This document shows positions 8,501-17,311 of a stretch of DNA of 64,000 nucleotides, piece by piece (within the stretch, counting starts at the first letter, position 1; each line of letters starts with the position of its first letter). A program made the position numbers and the translations under genes. The DNA comes from Candidatus Zipacnadia bacterium. GTDB lineage: Bacteria; Armatimonadota; Zipacnadia; Zipacnadales; UBA5352. Where the stretch lies: NCBI GenBank assembly GCA_029821735.1, contig JALGSU010000002.1:248001-312000 (forward strand). Reading direction: 5' to 3'. The notes beneath the pieces are model-generated. The model saw only the letters and a program-made list of their open reading frames with translations, ran no database searches and had not been told where the DNA came from.

Positions 8501-9382
8501 ATGCACCCCGAACAGATCTGGCAGTTCATACTGTCCGGCATCACGACCGGCGGCATCTATGCGCTGATTGCGCTCGGATTCTCGCTCGTGTACAACGCCA
8601 CCGGCGTCATCAATTTCGCCCAGGGCGAGTTCGTCATGCTTGGCGGGATGATCACCGCCGCCACTATGAGCGCCTGGGGCCTGCCACTGTGGCTCGCCAT
8701 CATCGTCGCGTTGGTACTTACCACCCTCGTCGGCTTGCTGCTCGATCGCGCCGCAATCCGCCCGGCACGCAACTCCACCGTCGTCGTCCTGATCATCATA
8801 ACGGTCGGCGCCTCCATCTTCATGCGAGGCGTCGCCAGCATCATATGGGGCCCCAATGAGCGGCCTATACCAGCGTTCAGCGGCGAGGCACCCATCGGGT
8901 TGTGGGGCGCAACTGTCACACCGCAGGGCCTCTGGGTCCTGGGCGCCACCCTCGTCGTGGCCGTCGCCATGTGGGCAGTCTTCGAGTTTACGGTCATCGG
9001 CAAGGCCATGCGGGCCTGCGCGATCAACCCGACTGCGGCGCGACTGTGTGGCATTCACATAAGTCGCATGGTCTCATGGTCCTTTGGGCTCGCGGCATTC
9101 AGCGGTGCCGTCGCAGGTATCGTCCTCGCCCCGATCACCATGACCCAGTACAACATCGGAAGCATGCTTGGCCTGAAGGGCTTCTGTGCCGCCATGCTCG
9201 GAGGTCTGGGCAACGGTCTTGGTGCGATCGCCGGAGGCTTCCTCTTGGGCGTTTTGGAGGCGCTGGGATCTGGCCTGATCAGTTCATCGTACAAGGACGC
9301 GATCGCATTCATCGTTCTGCTTATAGTGCTGCTCCTGCGCCCCAGCGGATTGATGGGCGGCGAACGGGGGGTGGAGGACTAA
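8501..9382 (+). CDS. livH: Branched-chain amino acid-type ABC transporter permease LivH
   Basis: A 293-residue inner-membrane permease with about eight hydrophobic segments. It carries the LivH hallmarks GITTGGIYALIALGFSLVY (first segment) and NFAQGEFVMLGGM (second), and a C-terminal GLGNGLGAIAGGFLLG loop, which is the contact region for the ATPase subunits. The ATG at 8501 places the family start MHPEQIWQ correctly; the open frame upstream runs through the terminator and is not coding. It forms a heterodimer with LivM, whose GTG start directly abuts its stop codon. Confidence 0.92.
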   Translation: MHPEQIWQFILSGITTGGIYALIALGFSLVYNATGVINFAQGEFVMLGGMITAATMSAWGLPLWLAIIVALVLTTLVGLLLDRAAIRPARNSTVVVLIIITVGASIFMRGVASIIWGPNERPIPAFSGEAPIGLWGATVTPQGLWVLGATLVVAVAMWAVFEFTVIGKAMRACAINPTAARLCGIHISRMVSWSFGLAAFSGAVAGIVLAPITMTQYNIGSMLGLKGFCAAMLGGLGNGLGAIAGGFLLGVLEALGSGLISSSYKDAIAFIVLLIVLLLRPSGLMGGERGVED

Positions 9383-10426
9383 GTGAGCGCTCACACCTCT
9401 GCTGAGCCCGACGCCCCGACCATCGGCGCAGTGACGGCGAGCGCACAAGCGACTCGCCGCGCGCTCTTGATTCAGATGGCTGCTTTCTTCGCTGCAATCG
9501 CTTTGCTCCCTGTGTTTGTGCGCAACGGATACTACCTGCACATCGGTGTCTACATAGGTATACACCTGATCATGGCGGTGGGGCTGAACCTCCTGATGGG
9601 CTACGCCGGTCAGGTGTCGCTTGGCCACGCTGCATTCTACGGCATCGGCGCCTACACGTCGGGCATTTTGACTGCCACGCACGGCTGGTCGCCGTGGCTC
9701 GCGATGCCCGCGTCATTGTTCGTGACCTGCCTTGTCGCCTACATAGTCGGCAAGCCCACACTGCGCCTCAAGGGCCACTACCTCGCGATGGCAACCCTCG
9801 GCTTCGGCATCATCGTCTCGGTGCTCATCCGACAGACGGACTGGCTCACCTGTGGCTCCTCTGGCCTGACCGACATCCCAGGCTTCAGCATTGCCGGGCG
9901 CGGGCTCGACACTGAGATGCAGTATTACTACTTCGTCTGGCTCTTCGTCGCAATGCTCCTGGCGGTCTTCGCGAATCTGGTCGACTCACGCCCCGGCCGC
10001 GCAATGCGAGCTCTCCACGACAGTGAGTTGGCCGCTGACATGCTCGGCGTAGACACCAGCGCCTATAGGGTCCGAGCCTTCGTCATCAGCGCCGCCTATG
10101 CCGCCATCGCTGGCAGCCTCTATGCGCACTCTTCAGTGCGGTTCCTCAGCCCTACGCCGTTTGGCTTCCACACGTCCGTGGCCTTGCTTGTGATGATCGT
10201 CCTCGGAGGCGCGGGTACACTGTGGGGCCCGGTCCTGGGTGCGATAAGCATCACTGTCATTCAGGAGTTGCTTCGTCCGTGGGCCGACTACGACATCGTC
10301 GTCTACGGGCTAATCCTGGTGGTACTCATGATCCTCCTGCCCGGCGGAGTCGCGCGCGGCTTGGCCGACTTGGCCAACTGGTGGCGGCGTCGCTGGCAGA
10401 CACTCCGGCAGGGGGCGAGTACATGA
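9383..10426 (+). CDS. livM: Branched-chain amino acid-type ABC transporter permease LivM
   Basis: A 347-residue permease. Family motifs are NLLMGYAGQVSLGHAAFYGIG (early membrane segment), GSSGLTDIPGF in the central loop, and the ATPase-contact region VLGGAGTLWGPVLGA. About ten hydrophobic segments are visible after a short, poorly conserved cytoplasmic N-terminus of about 30 residues. The GTG start directly follows the livH stop, and the stop overlaps the livG ATG (ATGA), so translation of the whole set is coupled. Confidence 0.92.
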   Translation: MSAHTSAEPDAPTIGAVTASAQATRRALLIQMAAFFAAIALLPVFVRNGYYLHIGVYIGIHLIMAVGLNLLMGYAGQVSLGHAAFYGIGAYTSGILTATHGWSPWLAMPASLFVTCLVAYIVGKPTLRLKGHYLAMATLGFGIIVSVLIRQTDWLTCGSSGLTDIPGFSIAGRGLDTEMQYYYFVWLFVAMLLAVFANLVDSRPGRAMRALHDSELAADMLGVDTSAYRVRAFVISAAYAAIAGSLYAHSSVRFLSPTPFGFHTSVALLVMIVLGGAGTLWGPVLGAISITVIQELLRPWADYDIVVYGLILVVLMILLPGGVARGLADLANWWRRRWQTLRQGAST

Positions 10427-11199
10427 GCGAACAGGCCCTGCTGCAGGTACAGGCACTATGCAAGGACTTCGGCGGTCTTCGGGCCGTCAACCAGATCAGC
10501 TTTAACGTGCACGAAGGCCAGATCAAGGCCCTTATCGGCCCCAACGGAGCGGGAAAGACCACCATCTTCAATCTGCTCACTGGTGTGCTCCCAGCCGATC
10601 ACGGCAGCGCGAGTTTTGCCGGACGCCAACTGCTGCGCCTGCCGTCGCATCGCATCGCGTCGCTGGGAATAGGTCGGACCTTCCAGACCAGTCTGCTCTT
10701 CGATCAGATGACGGTGCTCGAGAACGTTATGGTCGGTCACCACCTGCGCGGATCTGCCGACATGATCGCCTCAGCCCTGCGCCTGCCTCGTGTGGCAGTT
10801 GAGGAGCGCCAGCACCGCGAGGCGGCCATGTCTGCGCTGGAGCAGTCGAGCCTCTCGGAGATAGCCCAATGGCCTGCCGCAGCTCTGCCCATAGGCCAGC
10901 GCCGCCTCGTTGAGGTCGCCCGCGCTTTGGCCTCTGAGCCCAAACTCCTGCTTATGGACGAGCCCGCTGCCGGCCTCAACATGCGCGAGACCGATCAGAT
11001 GGGTGAACTCATCCAGCGCGTCCGCGACGGCGGCGTCACCGTTCTCCTCGTCGAGCACGACATGTCTCTCGTGATGGGCATCTGCGACGAGATACTCGTC
11101 CTCGATCACGGAGAGCGACTCGCCGAGGGCACACCGCGAGAAATCCGCAGCAATGAAGACGTGCTGGCGGCCTATCTCGGTCAGGAGGCCGATGACTGA
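10423..11199 (+). CDS. livG: Branched-chain amino acid-type ABC transporter ATPase LivG
   Basis: A 258-residue ABC ATPase. It has Walker A GPNGAGKTT (about residues 39-47), the LivG-type loop GIGRTFQ, the signature region ALPIGQRRLVEVARAL (LivG proteins often lack a perfect LSGGQ), Walker B LLLMDEPAAGLN and the switch histidine in LLVEHDMSLV. The ATG at 10423 overlaps the livM stop by 4 bases and gives the normal family length; the longer upstream frame would overlap livM by 200 bases and is rejected. It powers the LivHM channel together with LivF. Confidence 0.93.
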   Translation: MSEQALLQVQALCKDFGGLRAVNQISFNVHEGQIKALIGPNGAGKTTIFNLLTGVLPADHGSASFAGRQLLRLPSHRIASLGIGRTFQTSLLFDQMTVLENVMVGHHLRGSADMIASALRLPRVAVEERQHREAAMSALEQSSLSEIAQWPAAALPIGQRRLVEVARALASEPKLLLMDEPAAGLNMRETDQMGELIQRVRDGGVTVLLVEHDMSLVMGICDEILVLDHGERLAEGTPREIRSNEDVLAAYLGQEADD

Positions 11200-11930
11200 T
11201 GCTGCGTCTCACCAGCGTCGAAGCATCCTACGGCCACGTCAAAGCCCTCCGCGGAATATCGCTGCACGTTGGTCAGGGGGAGATCGTCACGCTCATCGGG
11301 GCCAATGGAGCTGGCAAAAGCACTATCCTCCAGGCAATCTCGGGCCTTGTGCGCGCAGACTCTGGCAGCATCGCGTTCGATGGGCAGGATACGACCCGTG
11401 CCAACTCCGGACAGATTGTCAGGCTTGGCCTATGCCAGGTTCCCGAGGGCCGGCAGGTCTTCGGCTCACTCTCCGTTGCCGACAACCTACTGCTGGGAGC
11501 CTGGTCGCGCTGGTCCGGCGCGAACCGCCGCGAAGTGTTAGCTGACGTGCAAGACCAGTTCGAGCGCTTCCCGCGGCTCGGCGAGCGCCGCAGCCAACCC
11601 GCCGGCAGCCTCAGCGGCGGCGAGCAGCAGATGCTTGCCCTCGCCCGAGGCCTGATGTCCCGGCCACGTATGTTGATGCTCGACGAACCGTCGCTGGGCC
11701 TGGCGCCCATCATCGCCAGTCAGTTTCTCGCTGAGGTCAGTCGCCTGCGGGATGAGGGCCTGACCGTGCTCTTGGTGGAACAGAACGCGCGCGCTGCGCT
11801 GCGGACCGCGGATCGCGGGTATGTGCTTGAGACGGGTCGCATAGTGCTCGAAGGCACCGCCCAGGACCTGCTCAACAATCCGGAAGTGCAGCGAGCTTAT
11901 CTCGGCAAAGGCGACGACGTCTGGGCCTAG
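11199..11930 (+). CDS. livF: Branched-chain amino acid-type ABC transporter ATPase LivF
   Basis: A 243-residue ABC ATPase of normal LivF length. It has Walker A GANGAGKST, the LivF-typical CQVPEGRQVF segment, an intact LSGGEQQ signature, Walker B MLMLDEPSLGLAP and the LLVEQNA switch region. The ATG shares one base with the livG TGA (TGATG). With LivG it forms the ATPase pair of the importer. Confidence 0.93.
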   Translation: MLRLTSVEASYGHVKALRGISLHVGQGEIVTLIGANGAGKSTILQAISGLVRADSGSIAFDGQDTTRANSGQIVRLGLCQVPEGRQVFGSLSVADNLLLGAWSRWSGANRREVLADVQDQFERFPRLGERRSQPAGSLSGGEQQMLALARGLMSRPRMLMLDEPSLGLAPIIASQFLAEVSRLRDEGLTVLLVEQNARAALRTADRGYVLETGRIVLEGTAQDLLNNPEVQRAYLGKGDDVWA

Positions 11931-11956
11931 GTCGCCGGCTACGGAGGTGGACTGCC

Positions 11957-13285
11957 GTGGAAACAGGCCGCATCTGGGACCGTATCCATGAGACCATGCC
12001 GCGTGGAGAACTCGAGCAGTTGCAGCTTGAGCGGCTTCAGGTGGCGCTCAACCGAGCCATGCGCAACGTCGCTTTCTACCGCGAACGCTTCGCCCCGCTT
12101 GACTTCGTACCCGACGGCGTTCGTTCTCTGGAGGACTTGGCACGCCTGCCTCTGACAAGCCGCGCCGATCTGCGGGAGGGATACCCCTACGGCTTCTTCG
12201 CGGTACCTCTGCGCGAAGTGGTGCGCATCGACACCGCGCCAGGCCTCACGCACGGTCCCACAGTGTCGGCCTACTCGGCGAACGACCTCGAACGCTGGGC
12301 GCAACTCGCCGCGCGAGTGCTGACTGCTGCCGGCGTCACCGCCGACTCGGTCGTCCAGATCCCGTTTGAGACCGGCATGTTCGACGCCGGTTTCGGCTTT
12401 GTGCATGGGGCTCAGCTTATTGGCGCTTCGGTAGTCTCCGTGCCGGGCGGCGACTACGCGCGACGCGTACGCATGATGCACGATTACCGCACCACAGTCC
12501 TGATCGCCATGCCCTCTGACGCGCTCCTGCTCGCGGAGGAACTCGAGCGGGCAGACGTGGGGCCACGCGGTCTGTGGCTGCAGGTTGCCCTTCTGGGCGG
12601 CGAGCCATGGTCCGAAGATCAGCGCGCGGAGATAGAGCAGCGCCTCGGCGTCAAAGCCATGGACAACTACTGGGTGCGTATCGCCGCAATCCCCGGCGTC
12701 GCCTTCGAATGCGCCGCGCGCGCAGGCCTGCATATCAACGAGGACCATTTCCTGGCGGAGATCGTGGACCCCGACACCCTCGAACCTGTCTCCGCTGGCG
12801 AAGAGGGCGAGCTGGTGCTGACCACTCTCGAGAAGGAAGCGCTCCCTGTGATCCGCCACCGCACTGGCGACATCTGTCGCATGGACACTTCCCCATGCGC
12901 ATGTGGCCGCACGTTCGCGCGTATCACCCGACCTGATTGCAGGTCGGACGACTGCATCGTCGTGCACGGCGTCTCCCTGCAGCCATTGGCCATCAGCGCC
13001 ACCATCGAGCAGTTACTCGGATCGGTGCCGCGCTACCAGGTGGTCATCGGCGAGGAGCGACCGGATGACGTCCAGGTCCGCCTCGCCGTACCGAGCCAGA
13101 ACGCTGGCTCAGAGGACATGCTCGTGCGACTCTCCCGCACTCGAGAGAAGATAGAGCGCGAGCTCACCGCCCTGCTCGGCATCCAGGTACGAGCCAGCAT
13201 CATCGAGAAAGCCAGCCTCATCGGCCCGGCCGACGCACCACCAACGGTTGTTGATCTGCGCAGCGGCTCCCCCGATATCGGCTGA
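11957..13285 (+). CDS. PaaK-like (phenylacetate-CoA ligase family) protein with eroded catalytic motifs
   Basis: 442 residues, the normal PaaK length. The family scaffold is clear: N-terminal VAFYRERF, the mid-region where PaaK has a tyrosine-glycine motif, HINEDHFLAEIVDP, VIRHRTGDICRM, a CxCG pair (PCACGR), and SDDCIVVHGVSLQP at the hinge to the C-terminal domain. Several catalytic elements are altered. The phosphate loop SSGTTGKPT is TAPGLTHGPT, the YGxSE motif is NYWVRI, and the C-terminal GKAxR lysine region reads PADAPPTVV. It may have lost adenylating activity or act on a different substrate. The GTG start has GGAGG 9 bases upstream, and the gene follows livF by 26 bases, so it probably shares the liv operon. 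PaaK-like genes often accompany liv operons. Confidence 0.75.
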   Translation: METGRIWDRIHETMPRGELEQLQLERLQVALNRAMRNVAFYRERFAPLDFVPDGVRSLEDLARLPLTSRADLREGYPYGFFAVPLREVVRIDTAPGLTHGPTVSAYSANDLERWAQLAARVLTAAGVTADSVVQIPFETGMFDAGFGFVHGAQLIGASVVSVPGGDYARRVRMMHDYRTTVLIAMPSDALLLAEELERADVGPRGLWLQVALLGGEPWSEDQRAEIEQRLGVKAMDNYWVRIAAIPGVAFECAARAGLHINEDHFLAEIVDPDTLEPVSAGEEGELVLTTLEKEALPVIRHRTGDICRMDTSPCACGRTFARITRPDCRSDDCIVVHGVSLQPLAISATIEQLLGSVPRYQVVIGEERPDDVQVRLAVPSQNAGSEDMLVRLSRTREKIERELTALLGIQVRASIIEKASLIGPADAPPTVVDLRSGSPDIG

Positions 13286-13307
13286 GCAAGCGCCGCGCTC
13301 AGCCGAT
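13277..13307. terminator. Bidirectional hairpin between convergent genes
   Basis: A perfect 11-bp inverted repeat: ATCGGCTGAGC (13277-13287) and GCTCAGCCGAT (13297-13307) flank a 9-base loop. It spans the 21 bases between two convergent stop codons and even includes the last codons of both genes. It has no T-tract, but its position suits a shared transcription stop or a block to read-through. Confidence 0.65.
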
Positions 13308-15817
13308 CACTGAGTTGTCAGCCGAAGTGCAATCAGTTTCGCGGGGGCTGCCGCGAGCGCGATCTCGGCCACACCGTTCGCGACGTTAGCCTGGCCGCTC
13401 TGATCCGACAACTGGTCGGTCCACGCCAACGTGCCTGTGTCCAGCCCGAGTTCACCGACCGCGACACTGATAGTCACGTCGGACTGCTCGTCGCCGCTGT
13501 TGTAGGCAGTCAGGTATATGGGCTCTTGTGCGTCTGCTCCCCAACGCTCGAGCCAGACTTCGGGGTCTGAGCTGCGGGCGTGGGTGATTGGTTCCCAGCC
13601 AGCCTCGGTGAACTGCCGCATGACAGGCACGTAGCGGTTGTTGAGCCGCGCGACGGGCGCATAGCTCTCTGGCGTGCGGAAGATGTTCATGCTCCCAAAG
13701 GACGGGTAGATGCCGTAGAAGCCGCACTGGTTGTACCACTTCTCCATGGCGTCGAGGTCGGTATGGATGTTGTAGATCAGCAGCAGAAATGGTTTCTGGC
13801 CCGCTATAGTTCGCTTCTGTTCCAGGCCGGAGCGCCCCTCGACTCCCAGTATGTCGCAGGCAAGTGCATGGAAACGCCGATTGTGGTGCACGCCGTTGGC
13901 GAAGAGCAGCTTGCCACGCTCATGCAGGAAGTCGCGCAGGCCCCAAAGGAATTCGAGGAGTGTGAAGCGGTTGTTGATCACTGGCTTGCCCGTCATGCGG
14001 TCGTAGGTTAGCGGGGTCTGGGTATAGGCGAAGTGCTCAGCACGGAAGTTGTCGTACTCACCCCAAGCCCCAAGCGAGTCAACGTAGATCCCGTCGAGTT
14101 GAGTGATGTCGTCGTGCATGTCCTGCACGCCTTCGAGCTGGACCTTACCTATCGTCTGCGCGTCGGTATCCTCGTAGAGCTTCGGGTTGGCGTTCATCGG
14201 GAACGTGACGGAGTTGCCTCCCCATTCGGTGTCACGGATGCTCATGTGTGGCAGGCCGTCCGCTTTGAGGAGCATGCAACTCTCGATGATCTCCCTCATG
14301 TTCGCACCCCAGCCGCCGCCTCGTTCGGGCGTCGGGTTCACCCACGTCTCCATGAGTTGCAGAGCTTCCTCGTTGGATGTCGGCAGCTTCTCCAGCCCCT
14401 TGATCTCGCGCTGCCCCGGGATGATGTACGGGCACGTATAGATGCCATGCTCATCGTCATAGTCCCACCCACGGGGGCCGCCCTCGTGGAAAGCGTAGTT
14501 CTCCGGATCGGGCAACTCAATGCGGGGTGAGCTGAACATCCACAGTCCATCTCGCTCGGCGCGCCGACTGCACGCCTCCGGGTAGAGAGCATAGTACCGC
14601 CGCGCCGCATCACGCAGCCCCCATGCCCCGTCGCATCGGTACACAACAAACCGGAACGGCGCTCGGCTCTGGAACTGGCCGCCGGCTTGTGGAGACAGAC
14701 CAAATCTGTAGCGCACCGAGTAGCCGAACTGCTGGTCCCACGTGAACTCGCAGTCACAGGGACTATCAGCGGGCACCGCCAGCGAAACGCCGGTGCCCTC
14801 TGGCTGCGAGACGCACGAGAAGGTCAGAGACGTGGTCGTGACAGGCTCATCGGTCAGCGGCGGCTCCTCGCGGATGCTCCTGCCCCACCGCCAAGCGCTG
14901 TCTCCCACCGGCAGAGAGAAGATGACATCGACTCCTCGCTCCTGCTCCGAAAGGTCGATCACTTCCCCCTCACACTCCAGCCGGTCGCCCGTGGCCCGAT
15001 ACGTCGCCTGGACCCGGAATTGGCGCTCAACGTCCGTAAAGGCCTGCACTACTTCCCCGTCCGCGTATGACAAGCTGCCCGTGACTGGAACCGCGTCGCC
15101 GAGGAATGGCTGCACCCATAGCCCGCCAAGTCTGTCCGGCGATGAGATGACGCTCTCGTCGATCGCCACCGATGCCACGGCGCCGTTGTCGCTGAAGATC
15201 ACGCTCAGCCCATCGCCGCTGCGCAGTTCGTCGAGTTGGCGGGTGGCCTCGGGCCGCGCGACAGTGGTCGTCGCTTGCGCAGGCTCGACAGTTAGCACTG
15301 CGTCGTCCCACCATGCGGTTCCCAGACCATAGTGGCACAGGTAGATCACGAGTTGGCTTGTCACGCGTGTGGCGAGAGCCGTTGCCTGCACGCGCTGGAA
15401 GTCGTGGCTACCGCCGATGGCTCCCGATGCCTCGTCTTGGCGGACCTTGTCGGTACTCAACAGATTGAAAATGATTCGAGGGCCGTTACCAGTGATCCCG
15501 TCGGCCGCAACCCACGCAGAGTAGGTGACTCGGCTGCCCGGCTGAAGCGGTGGGTCACACGCGATGACCTGCACCACGTTGCCCGTCTGCCCAGCCTCAA
15601 CGTTCCGCAGCCGAACCGAGCGCGCACCGCTGTGCGATCGCTCGGCGTCCCACACGATCTCGCCATCCGTCCTCCGGTGGTTGAAACTCCATCCCGTTGG
15701 CGTCTCGCCGCCGTCCTCGAAGCCCGGGTTGATCAGCACGTTGCCATCGATCTCTTGACCAAGGGCGTCAGGGACCGTCACCAACGCCAGCGCCAGCATG
15801 AACATGATTGCTCTCAT
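13307..15817 (-). CDS. Large secreted glycoside hydrolase-like protein with N-terminal CBM-like domain
   Basis: 836 residues with a signal peptide (cleaved after DALGQ). The first domain (about residues 25-185) has the CBM4/9-like pattern: NVLINPGFEDG at the start, SHSGARSVRLRN, and a closing TAWWDDAVLTVEP strand. A beta-rich middle domain follows. The C-terminal half looks like a TIM barrel with acidic strand ends (GIYVDSLGAWGEY and, later, GRSGLEQKR) and contains many Trp and Tyr residues. I cannot place the catalytic domain in a numbered GH family. The start is supported by GGAGG 5 bases upstream. It stands alone, convergent with the PaaK-like gene and divergent from the secretin-like gene. 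Confidence 0.65.
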   Translation of the reverse strand: MRAIMFMLALALVTVPDALGQEIDGNVLINPGFEDGGETPTGWSFNHRRTDGEIVWDAERSHSGARSVRLRNVEAGQTGNVVQVIACDPPLQPGSRVTYSAWVAADGITGNGPRIIFNLLSTDKVRQDEASGAIGGSHDFQRVQATALATRVTSQLVIYLCHYGLGTAWWDDAVLTVEPAQATTTVARPEATRQLDELRSGDGLSVIFSDNGAVASVAIDESVISSPDRLGGLWVQPFLGDAVPVTGSLSYADGEVVQAFTDVERQFRVQATYRATGDRLECEGEVIDLSEQERGVDVIFSLPVGDSAWRWGRSIREEPPLTDEPVTTTSLTFSCVSQPEGTGVSLAVPADSPCDCEFTWDQQFGYSVRYRFGLSPQAGGQFQSRAPFRFVVYRCDGAWGLRDAARRYYALYPEACSRRAERDGLWMFSSPRIELPDPENYAFHEGGPRGWDYDDEHGIYTCPYIIPGQREIKGLEKLPTSNEEALQLMETWVNPTPERGGGWGANMREIIESCMLLKADGLPHMSIRDTEWGGNSVTFPMNANPKLYEDTDAQTIGKVQLEGVQDMHDDITQLDGIYVDSLGAWGEYDNFRAEHFAYTQTPLTYDRMTGKPVINNRFTLLEFLWGLRDFLHERGKLLFANGVHHNRRFHALACDILGVEGRSGLEQKRTIAGQKPFLLLIYNIHTDLDAMEKWYNQCGFYGIYPSFGSMNIFRTPESYAPVARLNNRYVPVMRQFTEAGWEPITHARSSDPEVWLERWGADAQEPIYLTAYNSGDEQSDVTISVAVGELGLDTGTLAWTDQLSDQSGQANVANGVAEIALAAAPAKLIALRLTTQ

Positions 15818-15940
15818 CGCTACCTCCGAACCTTATTGCTACAGTTCCCGTCAGAACCAATGATGCGAAAGCACTTGCAGGTCGCCGCTGCTCAACGCCA
15901 AAAATGGTGGATAGAGCTTATTATACAGGGGAACGAAACC

Positions 15941-17011
15941 ATGCGCTACCTGCTGACAACCTGTGCCCTCATCGTCTGCGGGGTTGCCTGCGCCACGGAG
16001 CCGCAGATCGAGATCATCGATCTCCAAGCCATAGACGCCACCACTGCGTCGGCGATGTTTGCGGGTGGCATCCGGGATGACATGAGCGGGCCTCTGGAGC
16101 GAACCGCCCGGGAGTTCGCGGTTCGCTCCGTCCAGCAAGTCGCGCAACTTCGCTCGCCGAGCAGAGAAACGTCCCTGCCGGTCCGGGGAGTCGCCGCGGG
16201 GCGCGCGCAACCCACGCATGCGAATGACCTCTCGCACCTGTTGCCAGCCGGACTGACGGGGCCTCCAACGGTCGCCCCCAACCGCAATGCACTGATCGTG
16301 AAGGGAACGGCCCAGGCGATCGAGGCGTTCCGCGAAGTCCTGACTCTGATTGACACACCAGCGCCGATGGTCAACATCGCGCTGCGCCTCGACGAAGTGG
16401 GTGCCTCGGTCTCGCGCAACTTGGCGCCTGAGATGCATGCCTGGGGTATCGCGAGCGAGGTCGACTTGGGCGGCCCTGCGGGATCGGGCAACATGCTCTC
16501 GTGGGGTCTGCCGAACATGGCGGGGCTCGCAGGCTTTGATCGGGGCACATCCGGCAGCAGTGGCATGACCGAGGCCCAAGTCACAGGCACGTCCGGCCAG
16601 CCAGCCGTGATCGCTGTGGGTGAGGTCCGCCCGTGGTTCTCTGCAAGCGTCTACTACGACGCATGGGGAGGTCGGCACGTCGAGTACATCCCCCACGCAT
16701 CTTTTGCGGGCGTCACCTTCTGGGTGTTGCCTCAGGTCGTGGGGAACAACATGGTGAAGATGCAGATCGCGGCTGATTTCTCCAAGGTCGCCGGGCCCGC
16801 GCCGGACATCCGCGCCGGTGACGTGACAGTGCACCAGATGATCCAGACAACTGTGACCGTCGCAGACGGCCAACCACTCGTCATCGGCGGCCTCCGGAGG
16901 CAACTCAACGAAGCCTCGTACCGTTGGCCGGGATCAAGGGGCGGTCGCTATGATGACACTGACTCGATCATCACCGTGACACCCCGAATCATCCACACCT
17001 TCGAGCAGTAG
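15941..17011 (+). CDS. Short orphan secretin-like protein
   Basis: A 356-residue exported protein with a signal peptide (MRYLLTTCAL, cleaved near ACA). About residues 90-140 match the secretin short (NolW/N1) domain pattern: PPTVAPNRNALIVKGTAQAIE, then LTLIDTP. The rest resembles the secretin C-terminal domain: NIALRLDEVG, then TTVTVADGQPLVIGGLRR and a final SIITVTPRIIH. Type II, III and IV pilus secretins are usually 450 residues or longer and form outer-membrane pores. This one lacks N0 and is shorter, and no pilus or secretion genes lie nearby. The ATG at 15941 is chosen because it starts the signal peptide. It converges with yggU after 3 bases. Confidence 0.65.
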   Translation: MRYLLTTCALIVCGVACATEPQIEIIDLQAIDATTASAMFAGGIRDDMSGPLERTAREFAVRSVQQVAQLRSPSRETSLPVRGVAAGRAQPTHANDLSHLLPAGLTGPPTVAPNRNALIVKGTAQAIEAFREVLTLIDTPAPMVNIALRLDEVGASVSRNLAPEMHAWGIASEVDLGGPAGSGNMLSWGLPNMAGLAGFDRGTSGSSGMTEAQVTGTSGQPAVIAVGEVRPWFSASVYYDAWGGRHVEYIPHASFAGVTFWVLPQVVGNNMVKMQIAADFSKVAGPAPDIRAGDVTVHQMIQTTVTVADGQPLVIGGLRRQLNEASYRWPGSRGGRYDDTDSIITVTPRIIHTFEQ

Positions 17012-17014
17012 CTC

Positions 17015-17293
17015 TCAGCCAACCTGAGCCCGAATCCGCTCCCGGGCCTCTTCAGCGGTGATCCCCAGCACCGACACAGCTTTATGCCGAGAGGTATCGC
17101 CCTTCAGTATCTCCACATCCCGCGGGGAAACGCCCATCACCTTGGCGAGGAACTTCACGAGCCCATGGTTCGCTTTGCCCTCGACCGCTGGTGCGCTGAG
17201 CTTAATGGTCAGGGCCTCGCCACGCCATCCGACCACTTCGTCACGCGGCGCGTTGGGGATTACCTTCAGCTTCAGCTTGACACCGGACGCCAT
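17015..17293 (-). CDS. yggU: YggU/DUF167 (UPF0235) family protein
   Basis: A 92-residue protein of the DUF167 family. It shows the typical KLKVIPNAPRDEV start, the AVEGKANHGLVKFLAK core and GDTSRHKAVSV. Its biochemical role is unknown. It is usually found at the end of the yggS-proC-yggT cluster, as here. The ATG has GGGAG 9 bases upstream. Confidence 0.9.
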   Translation of the reverse strand: MASGVKLKLKVIPNAPRDEVVGWRGEALTIKLSAPAVEGKANHGLVKFLAKVMGVSPRDVEILKGDTSRHKAVSVLGITAEEARERIRAQVG

Positions 17294-17311
17294 TCGTCTG
17301 TCTCCCGTGGA

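Noticed and set aside
10222..10422. Upstream extension of LivG
   Set aside because: It would overlap livM by 200 bases and adds no family residues; the ATGA overlap at 10423 is the natural start.
11939..12967. 342-codon minus-strand frame opposite the PaaK-like gene
   Set aside because: Antisense shadow; the plus-strand protein has clear family motifs.
15851..16903. 350-codon minus-strand frame opposite the secretin-like gene
   Set aside because: Antisense shadow; Arg- and His-rich composition with no domain.
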